DNA of 64,000 bases from Eubacteriaceae bacterium (GTDB taxonomy: Bacteria > Bacillota > Clostridia > Oscillospirales > Acutalibacteraceae): contig JAETRQ010000010.1 of NCBI GenBank assembly GCA_021770095.1, positions 1 to 64,000 on the forward strand, read 5' to 3'. The stretch's first letter is position 1; each line of letters begins with the position of its first letter. A program made the position numbers and the translations under genes. Below, in pieces: positions 16,767 to 24,205 of the stretch. The notes beneath the pieces were generated by a model that saw only the letters and a list, made by a program, of their open reading frames with translations, was not told the origin of the DNA and ran no database searches.

Positions 16767-17585
16767 ATGATACAGAAAATTGACGCAATAGAATTTAAAA
16801 TGAAAGAAGAATTTGATTTTGGCTTTCTTTGTGAATACGGCAGGATATTTAAGGTGTTTGATGACCAGGACAGCGGTAATATATGCTTTGGAACTGAAAA
16901 GGGCGGGCGAAGATATTTTATCAAGTTTGCAGGTGCAAAGACTGCAGAATATGACGGTGAGCCTTGCGATGCAGTCAGCCGACTGAAAGCAACTGTGCCG
17001 ATTTATGAAAATCTCAGGCACAAGAATCTTATTGAATATATGGATTCAAAAGAAATAGGTAATGGCTTTGCAATGATATTTAAGTGGGAAGATGGGGAAT
17101 GTATGGGCAGAATGTACCCTGAATTACACCGAAGATTTATGTCGTTATCGAATGATACTAAGTTAAAAGTATTTGCCGATATTTTGGATTTTATGAAATA
17201 TATATCTGAACAGAATTTTGTTGCAATCGATTTTTATGACGGCAGTATAATGTATGATTTTGAAACCCAAAAAACAATTATTTGTGATATTGATTTTTTC
17301 AGAAAATCGCCTGTTGTCAACGATATGGGAAGAATGTGGGGCAGCTCCGTTTTTATGTCACTTGAAGAATTTGAAAAGGGTGCTGTGCTTGATGAAATCA
17401 CAAATGTTTATACGCTGGGAGCAATGGCATTTGCACTTTTCGGCAATTACGAAAGAAATTTTGAAAATTGGTCATTAAATAAAGATTCATATAATGTTGC
17501 TGTCAAAGCAACAAGTGATAATAGAAATAATAGGTATCAATCAGTTGAGGAATTAATTGATGAATGGAATAAATATTGCATTTGA
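16767..17585 (+). CDS. Protein kinase-like protein in the HipA cluster
   Basis: The fold of a Hanks-type kinase is recognisable. A Lys lies in RRYFIKFAGAK (~50), then VAIDFYDGSIMYD (~153) stands at the catalytic-loop position and ICDIDFF (~173) at the DFG position. The YQSVEELIDEW end is typical of small Ser/Thr kinases. The catalytic HRD is replaced by AIDF, so it may be atypical or inactive. ATG 16767 follows AAGAGG, 8 bases after the HipA-like gene; an earlier TTG-like frame start is unlikely. It overlaps the acetyltransferase gene by 26 bases. Confidence 0.78.
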   Translation: MIQKIDAIEFKMKEEFDFGFLCEYGRIFKVFDDQDSGNICFGTEKGGRRYFIKFAGAKTAEYDGEPCDAVSRLKATVPIYENLRHKNLIEYMDSKEIGNGFAMIFKWEDGECMGRMYPELHRRFMSLSNDTKLKVFADILDFMKYISEQNFVAIDFYDGSIMYDFETQKTIICDIDFFRKSPVVNDMGRMWGSSVFMSLEEFEKGAVLDEITNVYTLGAMAFALFGNYERNFENWSLNKDSYNVAVKATSDNRNNRYQSVEELIDEWNKYCI

Positions 17586-18192
17586 TAATAACGATAAAAG
17601 AATAAAGCATTATGAACTGCTGCTTGAGGGCAGTCTTGACAGTATATGCGAATATCCTTTACCTGACGGATATTATTTTGAATTTTATCAAGATGGCGAC
17701 AGAGATACTTGGATAGAAATCGAAAAAAGTGCAAAAGAATTTTTAGACTATGATGAGGGCTTGGCTGCATGGAACAAGTATTATTCAGGCAGAGAAAATG
17801 AGCTGCATAACCGAATGGTATTTGTTGTAAATGAGTCAAGAAAAAAGGTTGCAACTGCAACGGCATTTTATGATATTAACGGAAAAGACAAATCAGGTGC
17901 AGGTTGGCTGCACTGGGTAGCAGTTAAAAGAGAATATCAAGGAAAAGGCTTATCAAAACCATTAATTACATATGTGCTTCATGTTATGAAAACTTTAGGT
18001 TATACGCATGCAAAAATCCCAACACAAACAAATACATGGCTGGCAGTTAAAGTTTATCTTGATTTAGGTTTCAGACCGATACCTGAAAATGCTGTGAATA
18101 GTTATATGGGCTGGCGTATTATCAAAACCCTGACGAAGCATAAGGCATTGCATGATTTTGATTCTATGGATGAAAAAGACATAGTTTGTTGA
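17560..18192 (+). CDS. GNAT-family acetyltransferase in the HipA cluster
   Basis: The acetyl-CoA-binding motif is visible in WVAVKREYQGKGLSKPL (V-x-x-x-Q-x-x-G-x-G/S), followed by the TNTWLAVKVYLDLGFRP end typical of GNAT enzymes. It has 210 residues, with a non-conserved N-terminal part. ATG 17560 sits in the end of the kinase-like gene, so the two are translationally coupled. Its substrate is unknown. GNAT toxins and protein-modifying GNATs exist, but ordinary small-molecule acetylation cannot be excluded. Confidence 0.82.
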   Translation: MNGINIAFDNNDKRIKHYELLLEGSLDSICEYPLPDGYYFEFYQDGDRDTWIEIEKSAKEFLDYDEGLAAWNKYYSGRENELHNRMVFVVNESRKKVATATAFYDINGKDKSGAGWLHWVAVKREYQGKGLSKPLITYVLHVMKTLGYTHAKIPTQTNTWLAVKVYLDLGFRPIPENAVNSYMGWRIIKTLTKHKALHDFDSMDEKDIVC

Positions 18193-18197
18193 CTATG

Positions 18198-18226
18198 TTG
18201 CAATTCGTATAAGATTTGTTTATAAT
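18198..18226 (+). promoter_or_regulatory. Promoter of the second HipA-like gene
   Basis: TTGCAA, 17 bp, TATAAT. The predicted start near 18233 lies about five bases before a 19-bp hairpin. Confidence 0.65.
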
Positions 18227-18237
18227 GATATTAAGAT

Positions 18238-18294
18238 AAGCAAGTGAGATAAATCCGTTCATAAAAAACTTATTTGGATTTATCTCGCTTGCTT
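18238..18294 (+). promoter_or_regulatory. 19-bp stem hairpin at the transcript 5' end
   Basis: AAGCAAGTGAGATAAATCC (18238-18256) pairs with GGATTTATCTCGCTTGCTT (18276-18294), with a single G-U and a 19-base loop. No T run follows; AAAGGAGG and the HipA-like start come right after it. It may stabilise the mRNA, be an operator, or regulate translation. Confidence 0.75.
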
Positions 18295-18313
18295 AAGCAA
18301 AGGAGGTAAAGCA

Positions 18314-19369
18314 ATGATTGATTCAAACGGATATGTTATGTCAGCTGACAGGCGGGTTGTCAGAATTGAAAACGGATTAGTTATTGATGTTGATAAGCAA
18401 TTGGCACCATTGCATTTTATCAATGGAAAAGATTTTACCTCTTGGCTTGAGGGCAGGGCGATTGACTCTCATCGAGCAAATTCCCGCCTTTTGAAAAAGG
18501 TACTACGTCTTGCAAATCGTGATGATGCCAATACAGCCCTTGCCGTCAATGCGGTTACAATTACGGATAACTATTGGTTTAAATCGGATGATGAAAATTT
18601 GACTTGGGATGAAGTTAAGTTTAATGAGAATGTTTTTGATAATCTTGCTCTTAAGGGTGATCCTGACAGCTTTAATCAAAAGCCGTCAAGAACTCCTGAG
18701 CTTACGAATATCGGTAGCTTTGAAAAGTGCTGGCGTCTGATTGACGGTAAGTGGTGGATGTATAAAAGCGGTAATGATAATCAAATTTTTTCTGAACTTT
18801 TTATATACCATCTGGGTAAGGCTCTCGGCTTTAATATGGCTGATTATGAATATGATAACGGCTATGTTAAAACAAAGGATTTTACTGACGGCAAGGTAAA
18901 TTTTGAGACTATTAGTTCGGTTATGGGTGATAATGAGGATTACAGTGATAATTTTGATTATTTTATGACTTTGTCAAAGGATATTGCAGTTGATTATCTT
19001 AAAATGCTTTATCTCGATTCGATTTGCTATAATATGGATAGGCATACAAATAATTATGGTTTGTTAAGGAATATTGAAACTGGCGAGATTCTCTCACTTG
19101 CACCGAATTATGATAATAATATTGCACTTATTGCGAATGGTTATCCAAGTGATGTCGGCAGGGAAAAGGACGGCATTCTCCGATTTTTCTTTGAATTTCT
19201 TGAGAATAACATTGAGGCAAAAGAATTGTTTAAGTCGTTTGATATTCCTGTTATAACAAAAGAAACTATAATTAATTGTATTGATAAAATTCCTGTTAAG
19301 GTAGATAGCGAATTTGTTATTAATTTTATTTTGAATGGACAGAGAAGAATTGCCGAGAAGGTTTTATAG
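18314..19369 (+). CDS. Stand-alone HipA-like kinase-fold protein
   Basis: A 351-residue protein with the HipA C-terminal kinase signature: LDSICYNMDRHTNNYGLL (catalytic loop ~240-247) and the Asp in APNYDNNIAL (~266). The N-terminal ~110 residues are a separate domain (SWLEGRAIDSHRANSRLLKK) similar in layout to the C-terminus of the AbrB-like partner at 15410. No antitoxin-like gene adjoins it. It follows a strong AAAGGAGG site, has its own promoter and hairpin, and is closed by a terminator. Target and role are unknown. Confidence 0.85.
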   Translation: MIDSNGYVMSADRRVVRIENGLVIDVDKQLAPLHFINGKDFTSWLEGRAIDSHRANSRLLKKVLRLANRDDANTALAVNAVTITDNYWFKSDDENLTWDEVKFNENVFDNLALKGDPDSFNQKPSRTPELTNIGSFEKCWRLIDGKWWMYKSGNDNQIFSELFIYHLGKALGFNMADYEYDNGYVKTKDFTDGKVNFETISSVMGDNEDYSDNFDYFMTLSKDIAVDYLKMLYLDSICYNMDRHTNNYGLLRNIETGEILSLAPNYDNNIALIANGYPSDVGREKDGILRFFFEFLENNIEAKELFKSFDIPVITKETIINCIDKIPVKVDSEFVINFILNGQRRIAEKVL

Positions 19370-19394
19370 ATATTTATAATTTTTGTTTATAAAT

Positions 19395-19427
19395 AAAAGC
19401 GTGTGCCATTTAAGCACACGCTTTTTT
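19395..19427. terminator. Bidirectional terminator between HipA-like and RNase III-like genes
   Basis: AAAAGCGTGTGC pairs with GCACACGCTTTT; A and T runs flank both sides, so it can end the two convergent genes. Confidence 0.85.
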
Positions 19428-19491
19428 AAGTATATATGCAAATTGATCAGTTTTATTTTTTGAAATATAATCAAAACACATTTTGATATAA

Positions 19492-20394
19492 TTATTCTTT
19501 TCTATCAAATTCAGCCTTTGATTTTCGGTCGGGCAAAAGTTTTCCGTTCTTATAAATCCAGGATGCAAACCAATCATTTGGACCATATTTATTTTGTATT
19601 CCAAAATGCTCACATAAAATTAGATATGCAACAGCATTTTTCGCATCCTTTTTTGAGGAAGATAGTACTTGTTTTGTAATAGCAGTTTTATCGTTTATTA
19701 TGTGAGAAGTACAAGCCCATTTTGGATTGCCATCACTGTCGTATCCTATATATTCAGGACCAACAAACTCATATTTCGGCATAGTGCATTGACCGTTTTC
19801 AGCTATTTCTTTTAAAGTGGTTACAGCATTGTCAATATCAAAATATCTTACCATGACATCGTTCTCAATCATGGCAGAGATTTTTTCACCTATATCAAGT
19901 GCTTTCGAAACAGCACTTTCAAGAGTTTTAGAATCCCATTCGCTTTCTACGGCAATAGCACCGATTATAGCCTCGAATAAATCTGCTTTTACTTTTGTTT
20001 CTTTGCCAACTTCATTTTTAATATCGCTACTGCCTAAAAGCAAGTATTTTGCTATATCCCATTCATCAATTATTTTTGCAAGTGCTTCGTTATTTACCAA
20101 TGCCTGTTTAATTTGAGTGAATCGGTTTTCCCGAATTCTAAAGGTATAATCATCTGTTAGGCTTAATGAACCGCATCTCTTGGAAACTATTTTTACAACA
20201 AAAAAGCTTAAGACATGATCTCCGATAAATTCAAAGATTTCATTACTGTTTTGTCCGGTTTCAGCGGCAAAAGAACTTCGCCTGAACACTTGATTTAAAA
20301 TACTTGAACTTTTAATCGTATAGCCTGTTTTTTCCTGAATAATCCTCCTTGCTTCAAATTTTTCATGTCCATTTAAATACATTCTTCTAATCAT
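19492..20394 (-). CDS. RNase III-like protein with C-terminal double-stranded-RNA-binding domain
   Basis: RNase III enzymes cut double-stranded RNA. The signature region reads IFEFIGDHVL (~52-61), and the second acidic pair occurs in KADLFEAIIGAI (~135-146). All four usual acidic catalytic positions (E, D, D, E) are therefore present. A dsRNA-binding domain is suggested at ~200-285 (ending KKDAKNAVAYLILCEHFG). At 300 residues it is longer than housekeeping RNase III (~230), with an unusual N-terminus and an inserted PEYIGYDSDGNPKWAC loop. ATG 20394 follows GGAGG; a longer frame to 20451 lacks a site. It is probably an accessory paralogue acquired with the island. Confidence 0.85.
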   Translation of the reverse strand: MIRRMYLNGHEKFEARRIIQEKTGYTIKSSSILNQVFRRSSFAAETGQNSNEIFEFIGDHVLSFFVVKIVSKRCGSLSLTDDYTFRIRENRFTQIKQALVNNEALAKIIDEWDIAKYLLLGSSDIKNEVGKETKVKADLFEAIIGAIAVESEWDSKTLESAVSKALDIGEKISAMIENDVMVRYFDIDNAVTTLKEIAENGQCTMPKYEFVGPEYIGYDSDGNPKWACTSHIINDKTAITKQVLSSSKKDAKNAVAYLILCEHFGIQNKYGPNDWFASWIYKNGKLLPDRKSKAEFDRKE

Positions 20395-20431
20395 TTCGTT
20401 CCTCCAACATTTAAATTTTGTCACAGGAAAT

Positions 20432-20500
20432 AAAAAAGACCTAAGCAACACAAATAAAGCTTATCCAAAACGGAAAGCCTTAATAGGTGTTCAAGGTCTT
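20432..20500 (-). terminator. Attenuator-type terminator ahead of the RNase III-like gene
   Basis: On the minus strand AAGACCT...ACAC pairs with GTGT...AGGTCTT, an inner AAGGCTTTCC/GGATAAGCTTT hairpin fills the loop, and TTTTTT follows. It lies inside the leader, ahead of the gene it would switch off. Its left arm overlaps the end of a small leader frame. Confidence 0.65.
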
Positions 20501-20554
20501 AAACATATTAAAATAATTTTCATAAGACTTTCTGCTTTTACTTTCCACTTGCAT
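20480..20554 (-). CDS. Putative 24-codon leader peptide
   Basis: An ATG frame of 24 codons starts in the first leader hairpin (TTTTACTTT/AAAGTAAAA) and ends (KTLNTY-stop) within the left arm of the attenuator. A ribosome reading to the stop would keep the terminator from forming. No good ribosome site precedes the ATG, so the call is tentative. Confidence 0.4.
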   Translation of the reverse strand: MQVESKSRKSYENYFNMFKTLNTY

Positions 20555-20613
20555 AAAAAGTAAAAACAAATTGCGTTATTCAACTACTTTAAGCTGTTTT
20601 CCTTGACAATTAC

Positions 20614-20641
20614 ATTATATACTATTTCTTGAGAAAAGCAA
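20614..20641 (-). promoter_or_regulatory. Promoter of the RNase III-like gene
   Basis: On the minus strand TTGCTT, 16 bp, TATAAT. It would give a leader of about 210 bases before the gene. Confidence 0.5.
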
Positions 20642-20665
20642 GTTGAAATATATTAAAAAAATTAT

Positions 20666-21076
20666 AGTCTACCCTTGACAATGGCACCGGCGGCGGCAAG
20701 GACGATTGCTGATTTTATGAAGGATACGGGCAGTAAGGCGCAGGATTTTGATTTGATAGTAACAGGTGATTTGGGATACACAGGCAGTGAACTTTTGTAC
20801 CAGTTACTTGAAAAGGATTACAAAATAAAACTTGAAGGTTATCACAGAGACTGCGGAATGATGATTTATAATCTGAAGGAACAGGATGTAAATTCAGGCG
20901 GTTCAGGATGCGGCTGCAGTGCAAGTGTATTATGTTCTCATATCATGAAGAATATGGAAAAAGGAAAACTGAAAAAAGTATTGTTTGTTGCAACCGGTGC
21001 TTTAATGTCACCGACATCAAGCAAGCAGGGGAATACGATTCCCGGGATTGCACACGCTGTTTTGCTGGAGGTGTGA
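20666..21076 (+). pseudogene. spoVAD: spoVAD, 3' remnant only
   Basis: SpoVAD is a thiolase-fold protein of the spore dipicolinic-acid channel, about 340 residues. Only the last ~135 are here: LTMAPAAARTIADFMKDTG, then DLIVTGDLGYTGSELLYQLL, then GALMSPTSSKQGNTIPGIAH. These are clear SpoVAD C-terminal signatures. Upstream DNA (20600-20665) does not encode the rest. No ribosome site precedes the apparent start. The gene was cut, most plausibly when the island was inserted or rearranged. spoVAC lies 11.5 kb away. Confidence 0.85.
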
Positions 21077-21077
21077 T

Positions 21078-21233
21078 ATGAAGAATTTTAACAACCTGAA
21101 ACTGGTGGCATCGTTCAGAGAAATTTCAAATGTGCTGGATATAATATCAGGAGTAATGCGGATTTTTGTTATTGTAATGATGATTTTGCAGGGAATACTT
21201 TTAATCAAAGATACAAAACAAATTAAAGAATAA
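21078..21233 (+). CDS. Small single-span membrane protein after the spoVAD remnant
   Basis: A 51-residue frame beginning one base after the spoVAD remnant stop, after GGAGGTG. It has one hydrophobic segment (IMRIFVIVMMILQGILLI). It resembles no SpoVA protein I know and stops exactly where the recombinase repeat begins, so it may be a shortened gene. Confidence 0.5.
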   Translation: MKNFNNLKLVASFREISNVLDIISGVMRIFVIVMMILQGILLIKDTKQIKE

Positions 21234-21432
21234 ATGATTTTATTCCCCATTTTTTAATTTGTATAGCAGAATTGAAAAACTCACAAGACCGATTTTAATA
21301 GAACTTGTGGATACAATCCTTGTTCACAAGGACGGCAATATAACAATCAATTTCAAATTCAAGGATGCCTATGAGCAGGTAATTGAATATATTGAACAAG
21401 CAAAGCAAAAGGTTCTTGAAGAAATTGTGTAA
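21233..21432 (+). pseudogene. 3' remnant of a second large serine recombinase (right direct repeat)
   Basis: This repeats the recombinase end at 12985-13182, including the LVDTILVHKDGNITINFKF coding stretch and the stop. No catalytic domain is present. It is the scar of a second, related element or a duplication of the first, lying in the same orientation. Confidence 0.9.
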
Positions 21433-21435
21433 GTA

Positions 21436-21467
21436 CAAGAGCATCATATGATGCTCTTGATTTTTTA
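21436..21467. terminator. Terminator after the recombinase remnant
   Basis: A perfect 24-base palindrome (arm CAAGAGCATCAT) followed by ATTTTTT. It is likely inherited with the second recombinase copy. Confidence 0.8.
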
Positions 21468-21472
21468 TAGAT

Positions 21473-21501
21473 TTTACATAGTGTTTATGGTATGATAAAA
21501 T
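21473..21501 (+). promoter_or_regulatory. Promoter of the DinB-like gene
   Basis: TTTACA, 17 bp, TAAAAT, ending 27 bases before the chosen start. Confidence 0.6.
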
Positions 21502-21527
21502 AAAAAATGATTGACGGAGGTTATAGC

Positions 21528-22037
21528 ATGGAAAGACGATTGACAGAATCTATTAAAGCTACTACTGAAATAATGTTTCATAATTTCTATGTAACGCTTG
21601 TTACCTGTGATATGAATTACATCTTGTGTGATATGCCGATTTGGAAACACTGTTATCATACACTTCATTCCTGTGACCAATGGTTTATAAATCCGACTCA
21701 GTATGAAGAACCGCCTTTTCACGAAGCTGGTCTGAACAGTCTTGATTATATGGGTGAAAAGGTACTTTCAAGAGAAGAGTTATTAGAATACTTTGAGCAG
21801 GTTAAAACAAAAATACTGAACTATCTTGACAGTTTGAATGACGAAAATTTATATGAAAAACCTGATGGTTATAAACATATAAGACTTGAATGTATAATGG
21901 GGCAAATGCGACATTTTTACTGCCATTTGGGCAATATTAATGCAACTACAATTATTGAAACAAACAAATGGCCGCGAGTTGTTGGCATGAGCGGATATGA
22001 ATCGGGTTTTGATAAAAATAATTTATATGAGGAATAA
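21528..22037 (+). CDS. DinB-like four-helix protein
   Basis: 169 residues with the spaced histidines of DinB/YfiT metal-binding bundles: YHTLHSCDQW near residue 45 and MRHFYCHLGNIN near 135. These proteins often act as thiol-dependent transferases or hydrolases; the substrate here is unknown. ATG 21528 follows GACGGAGG; an in-frame ATG at 21507 lies within the leader. It ends 3 bases before the next gene, so both share a transcript. Confidence 0.8.
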   Translation: MERRLTESIKATTEIMFHNFYVTLVTCDMNYILCDMPIWKHCYHTLHSCDQWFINPTQYEEPPFHEAGLNSLDYMGEKVLSREELLEYFEQVKTKILNYLDSLNDENLYEKPDGYKHIRLECIMGQMRHFYCHLGNINATTIIETNKWPRVVGMSGYESGFDKNNLYEE

Positions 22038-22040
22038 CTT

Positions 22041-22430
22041 ATGAAAAGAGAATTGGGTATTGCGAGGTGCGGTCTTGCTTGTTGTTTGTGTTCAGAAAAT
22101 GAAATTTGCAATGGTTGTACTTCCGGACATTGTCCTGAAAAAGATTGGTGCGAAAACAGAAAATGTTCCATTGAAAAAGGAATAGAGCATTGTTATGAAT
22201 GCGATGAGGATTGTAAAAAAGGACTGTTAAGTAAAATTAAACCATATGCTTTTACACAGTTTGTTAAAAGATATTCTGAAAGCTATCTGCTTGATTGCCT
22301 TGAGAAAAATGAGAAAAGAGGCGTTCTTTATCATCGTAACGGAATAATCGGTGATTATGATAAATTTGATGATGTTGAAGAATTGATTGATTTTATTTTG
22401 AATGAGCAAGAAAGAATTAAAGATATATAA
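22041..22430 (+). CDS. Cysteine-rich DUF3795-like protein
   Basis: 129 residues with a dense cysteine pattern in the first half (ARCGLACCLC, ICNGCTSGHC, CENRKC, HCYECDEDC), as in DUF3795 proteins thought to bind metal. The second half is an ordinary helical region. It is co-transcribed with the DinB-like gene and followed by a terminator. The function is unknown. Confidence 0.8.
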   Translation: MKRELGIARCGLACCLCSENEICNGCTSGHCPEKDWCENRKCSIEKGIEHCYECDEDCKKGLLSKIKPYAFTQFVKRYSESYLLDCLEKNEKRGVLYHRNGIIGDYDKFDDVEELIDFILNEQERIKDI

Positions 22431-22436
22431 GTAAAC

Positions 22437-22466
22437 ACCCCGATTGATTATTCAATCGGGGTCAAT
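22437..22466. terminator. Terminator after the DUF3795-like gene
   Basis: ACCCCGATTGA pairs with TCAATCGGGGT, followed by an AT-rich tail. Confidence 0.8.
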
Positions 22467-22558
22467 TTATGCCTGTATTTGTATGTGTTTTTTGTTTCAG
22501 TTATAATCTATAATATAGCCTTTTAACACTATACTTTATTAAATTTTGCCTGAAACAC

Positions 22559-22612
22559 TTGACAAAAGCAGTTTTCATCTCTAATCTGTGAGCTTATCCC
22601 AAAAGGGATAAG
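22559..22612 (+). promoter_or_regulatory. Promoter with a hairpin at the predicted start site
   Basis: TTGACA, 17 bp, TAATCT (22559-22587). The predicted start falls on the perfect hairpin CTTATCCC-AAAA-GGGATAAG (22593-22612). The hairpin could be an operator or shield the 5' end. It controls the toxin-like gene that follows. Confidence 0.6.
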
Positions 22613-22625
22613 ATTAAATTTGGAG

Positions 22626-23624
22626 ATGATAAAAATTACAAGTTACGAATACAGGAACAATCCAATGTTCCTGCGAAATCAATTCAGGTCAGTTGGTATG
22701 TTCAAACTCCCTCTTGTCAAAAAACAGGAAATAAGTCTTGAAGATGTAAAACTAATAGGTTATGATAAGATTAATCAGAGTAATGATTCTGATAAAATTG
22801 TACATTTCTTTCTTGACGATTACAGGTTTGAATCTATATACAACAATCCTGAAAAGAAAATTGAAACATTAAAAAAATATAAGGCTGTATTGACACCTGA
22901 TTTCAGTATGTTTGTGGAAATGCCGATTGCCTTGCAGTTATTCAGCACTTTCAAAAACAGATGGGTCGGAGCCTATTTGCAGGAACAGGGTATCCGTGTT
23001 ATATCAACAGTTCGCTGGGGCGATTTAACAAGTTTCAATTTCTGCTTTGACGGAATAGAAAAAGGAAGTATTGTTGCTGTTTCTACAATAGGAATAAAGA
23101 AAGAAAAATCGCATTTTATGCTTGGCTATAATGAAATGCTGAGTAGAATAAAACCAAGTAAAATTATTTGTTACGGCAAGCCTTTTGATGAAATGAAAGG
23201 CGATATTGTTGAAGTTGATTATGGCGAAACCAATAACTTAAGCAAAGGCTTTTTTGTAAAAAAGACATATATAACTGAACTTATGCCGCTTCATAAAGGC
23301 GGTGGCTCTGCAAGTGGTCAGAGTTCGGGTAATCCAAGCCATGAATTTGACGAAAGTACCGATATGCCGAATTTCCCCGGATATGAAAACAAAGCACCGA
23401 ATAAAGATTTTAAATGGAGAGGAAACAATGATGTTTCAAAAAATCAAGGAAACTGGTACAACAAAAAAACCGGAGAATCATTTCATTGGGATATGGAACA
23501 TCCTGATGGGATAAAACCACATTGGGATTATTTCAGGCGTGATATTGATAATGAATACAGAATATTTCCTGATAACTCATGGGAAAGAAAGTTATTTCAG
23601 ATTGGAGGATACAATTATGAATAA
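22626..23624 (+). CDS. DUF4417 protein fused to a polymorphic-toxin C-terminal domain
   Basis: Residues ~1-215 match DUF4417 (RSVGMFKLP, then FFLDDYRFESIYNNPEK, VEMPIALQLF, TVRWGD, SKIICYGKPF). A Gly/Ser linker (GGGSASGQSSG, ~224-234) leads to a ~95-residue C-terminal domain with WYNKKTGESFHWDMEHPDGI and PHWDY. That is a signature of contact-dependent and polymorphic toxin tips (Ntox37-like), probably a nuclease. No signal peptide or secretion motif is seen. ATG 22626 is uncertain: GGAG touches it, and TTG 22620 or a start a little further in is possible. The next gene overlaps by 8 bases and is probably its immunity gene. Confidence 0.75.
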   Translation: MIKITSYEYRNNPMFLRNQFRSVGMFKLPLVKKQEISLEDVKLIGYDKINQSNDSDKIVHFFLDDYRFESIYNNPEKKIETLKKYKAVLTPDFSMFVEMPIALQLFSTFKNRWVGAYLQEQGIRVISTVRWGDLTSFNFCFDGIEKGSIVAVSTIGIKKEKSHFMLGYNEMLSRIKPSKIICYGKPFDEMKGDIVEVDYGETNNLSKGFFVKKTYITELMPLHKGGGSASGQSSGNPSHEFDESTDMPNFPGYENKAPNKDFKWRGNNDVSKNQGNWYNKKTGESFHWDMEHPDGIKPHWDYFRRDIDNEYRIFPDNSWERKLFQIGGYNYE

Positions 23625-24099
23625 TGAATTTGATTGGATTGAAAATTGTTATCAATGCTATAACGAAGATAATTGGATTTCAAAAAGAGATTATCGTAAA
23701 ACTGTGGTTGTACAAGGAGATCATAATCATTGTTTAATTGATGCAAAAAGATTAAGCAGACATGATTATGATGACAGTGAAAAACAAGGCTACTGTTCGA
23801 CAGACGGTAGAATATGGTTTTGTAAAGATTGTTTTGAAAAGATACAAAAAAGGCACAAACTATCTGAAATTAAAAATACAATTGGAACAATAGAAAATGC
23901 ATTGCGTAATAATTCAAATGTAATTATATCACTTAACAATAATCAGTATTTTCTGAAAAATGAAAATGATAAAATTGTTGTAAAGCACAACGAATCAGTA
24001 AAAATATATGACGATATTCTTTCTATGGAAAGAGAACAACAATTTTACGGCAAGTCATTAAGAGAAATAATAGATGATATTTTTATAGGTGTTGTATAA
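23617..24099 (+). CDS. Putative immunity protein for the DUF4417-toxin fusion
   Basis: I know no family for this 160-residue acidic protein. The first ~80 residues carry possible zinc ligands (CYQCYNED, DHNHC, GYCSTDGR, WFCKDCFEK), and the rest is mixed helix and strand. ATG 23617 follows GGAGG and overlaps the toxin gene by 8 bases, the tight coupling usual for toxin-immunity pairs. Alternatively it could be a helper of the DUF4417 part. Confidence 0.6.
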   Translation: MNNEFDWIENCYQCYNEDNWISKRDYRKTVVVQGDHNHCLIDAKRLSRHDYDDSEKQGYCSTDGRIWFCKDCFEKIQKRHKLSEIKNTIGTIENALRNNSNVIISLNNNQYFLKNENDKIVVKHNESVKIYDDILSMEREQQFYGKSLREIIDDIFIGVV

Positions 24100-24138
24100 T
24101 TATCAACCCTGTGTCAAATTCGTAAATTAACAAAGGGC

Positions 24139-24170
24139 AAACCGGGAGTGTATAATCACTCTCGGTTTGT
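24139..24170 (+). terminator. Hairpin after the toxin-immunity pair
   Basis: AAACCGGGAGTG-TATAAT-CACTCTCGGTTT is a near-perfect stem. Only a weak T-rich tail (GTATATAT) follows, so termination is probable but not certain. Confidence 0.6.
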
Positions 24171-24205
24171 ATATATATGAATTATCAGTCATTATTTTTT
24201 ACAAG

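Noticed and set aside
20603-20625. Plus-strand promoter TTGACA before the spoVAD remnant
   Set aside because: No -10 box lies 16-18 bases downstream, and the gene ahead is truncated; the minus-strand promoter fits better.
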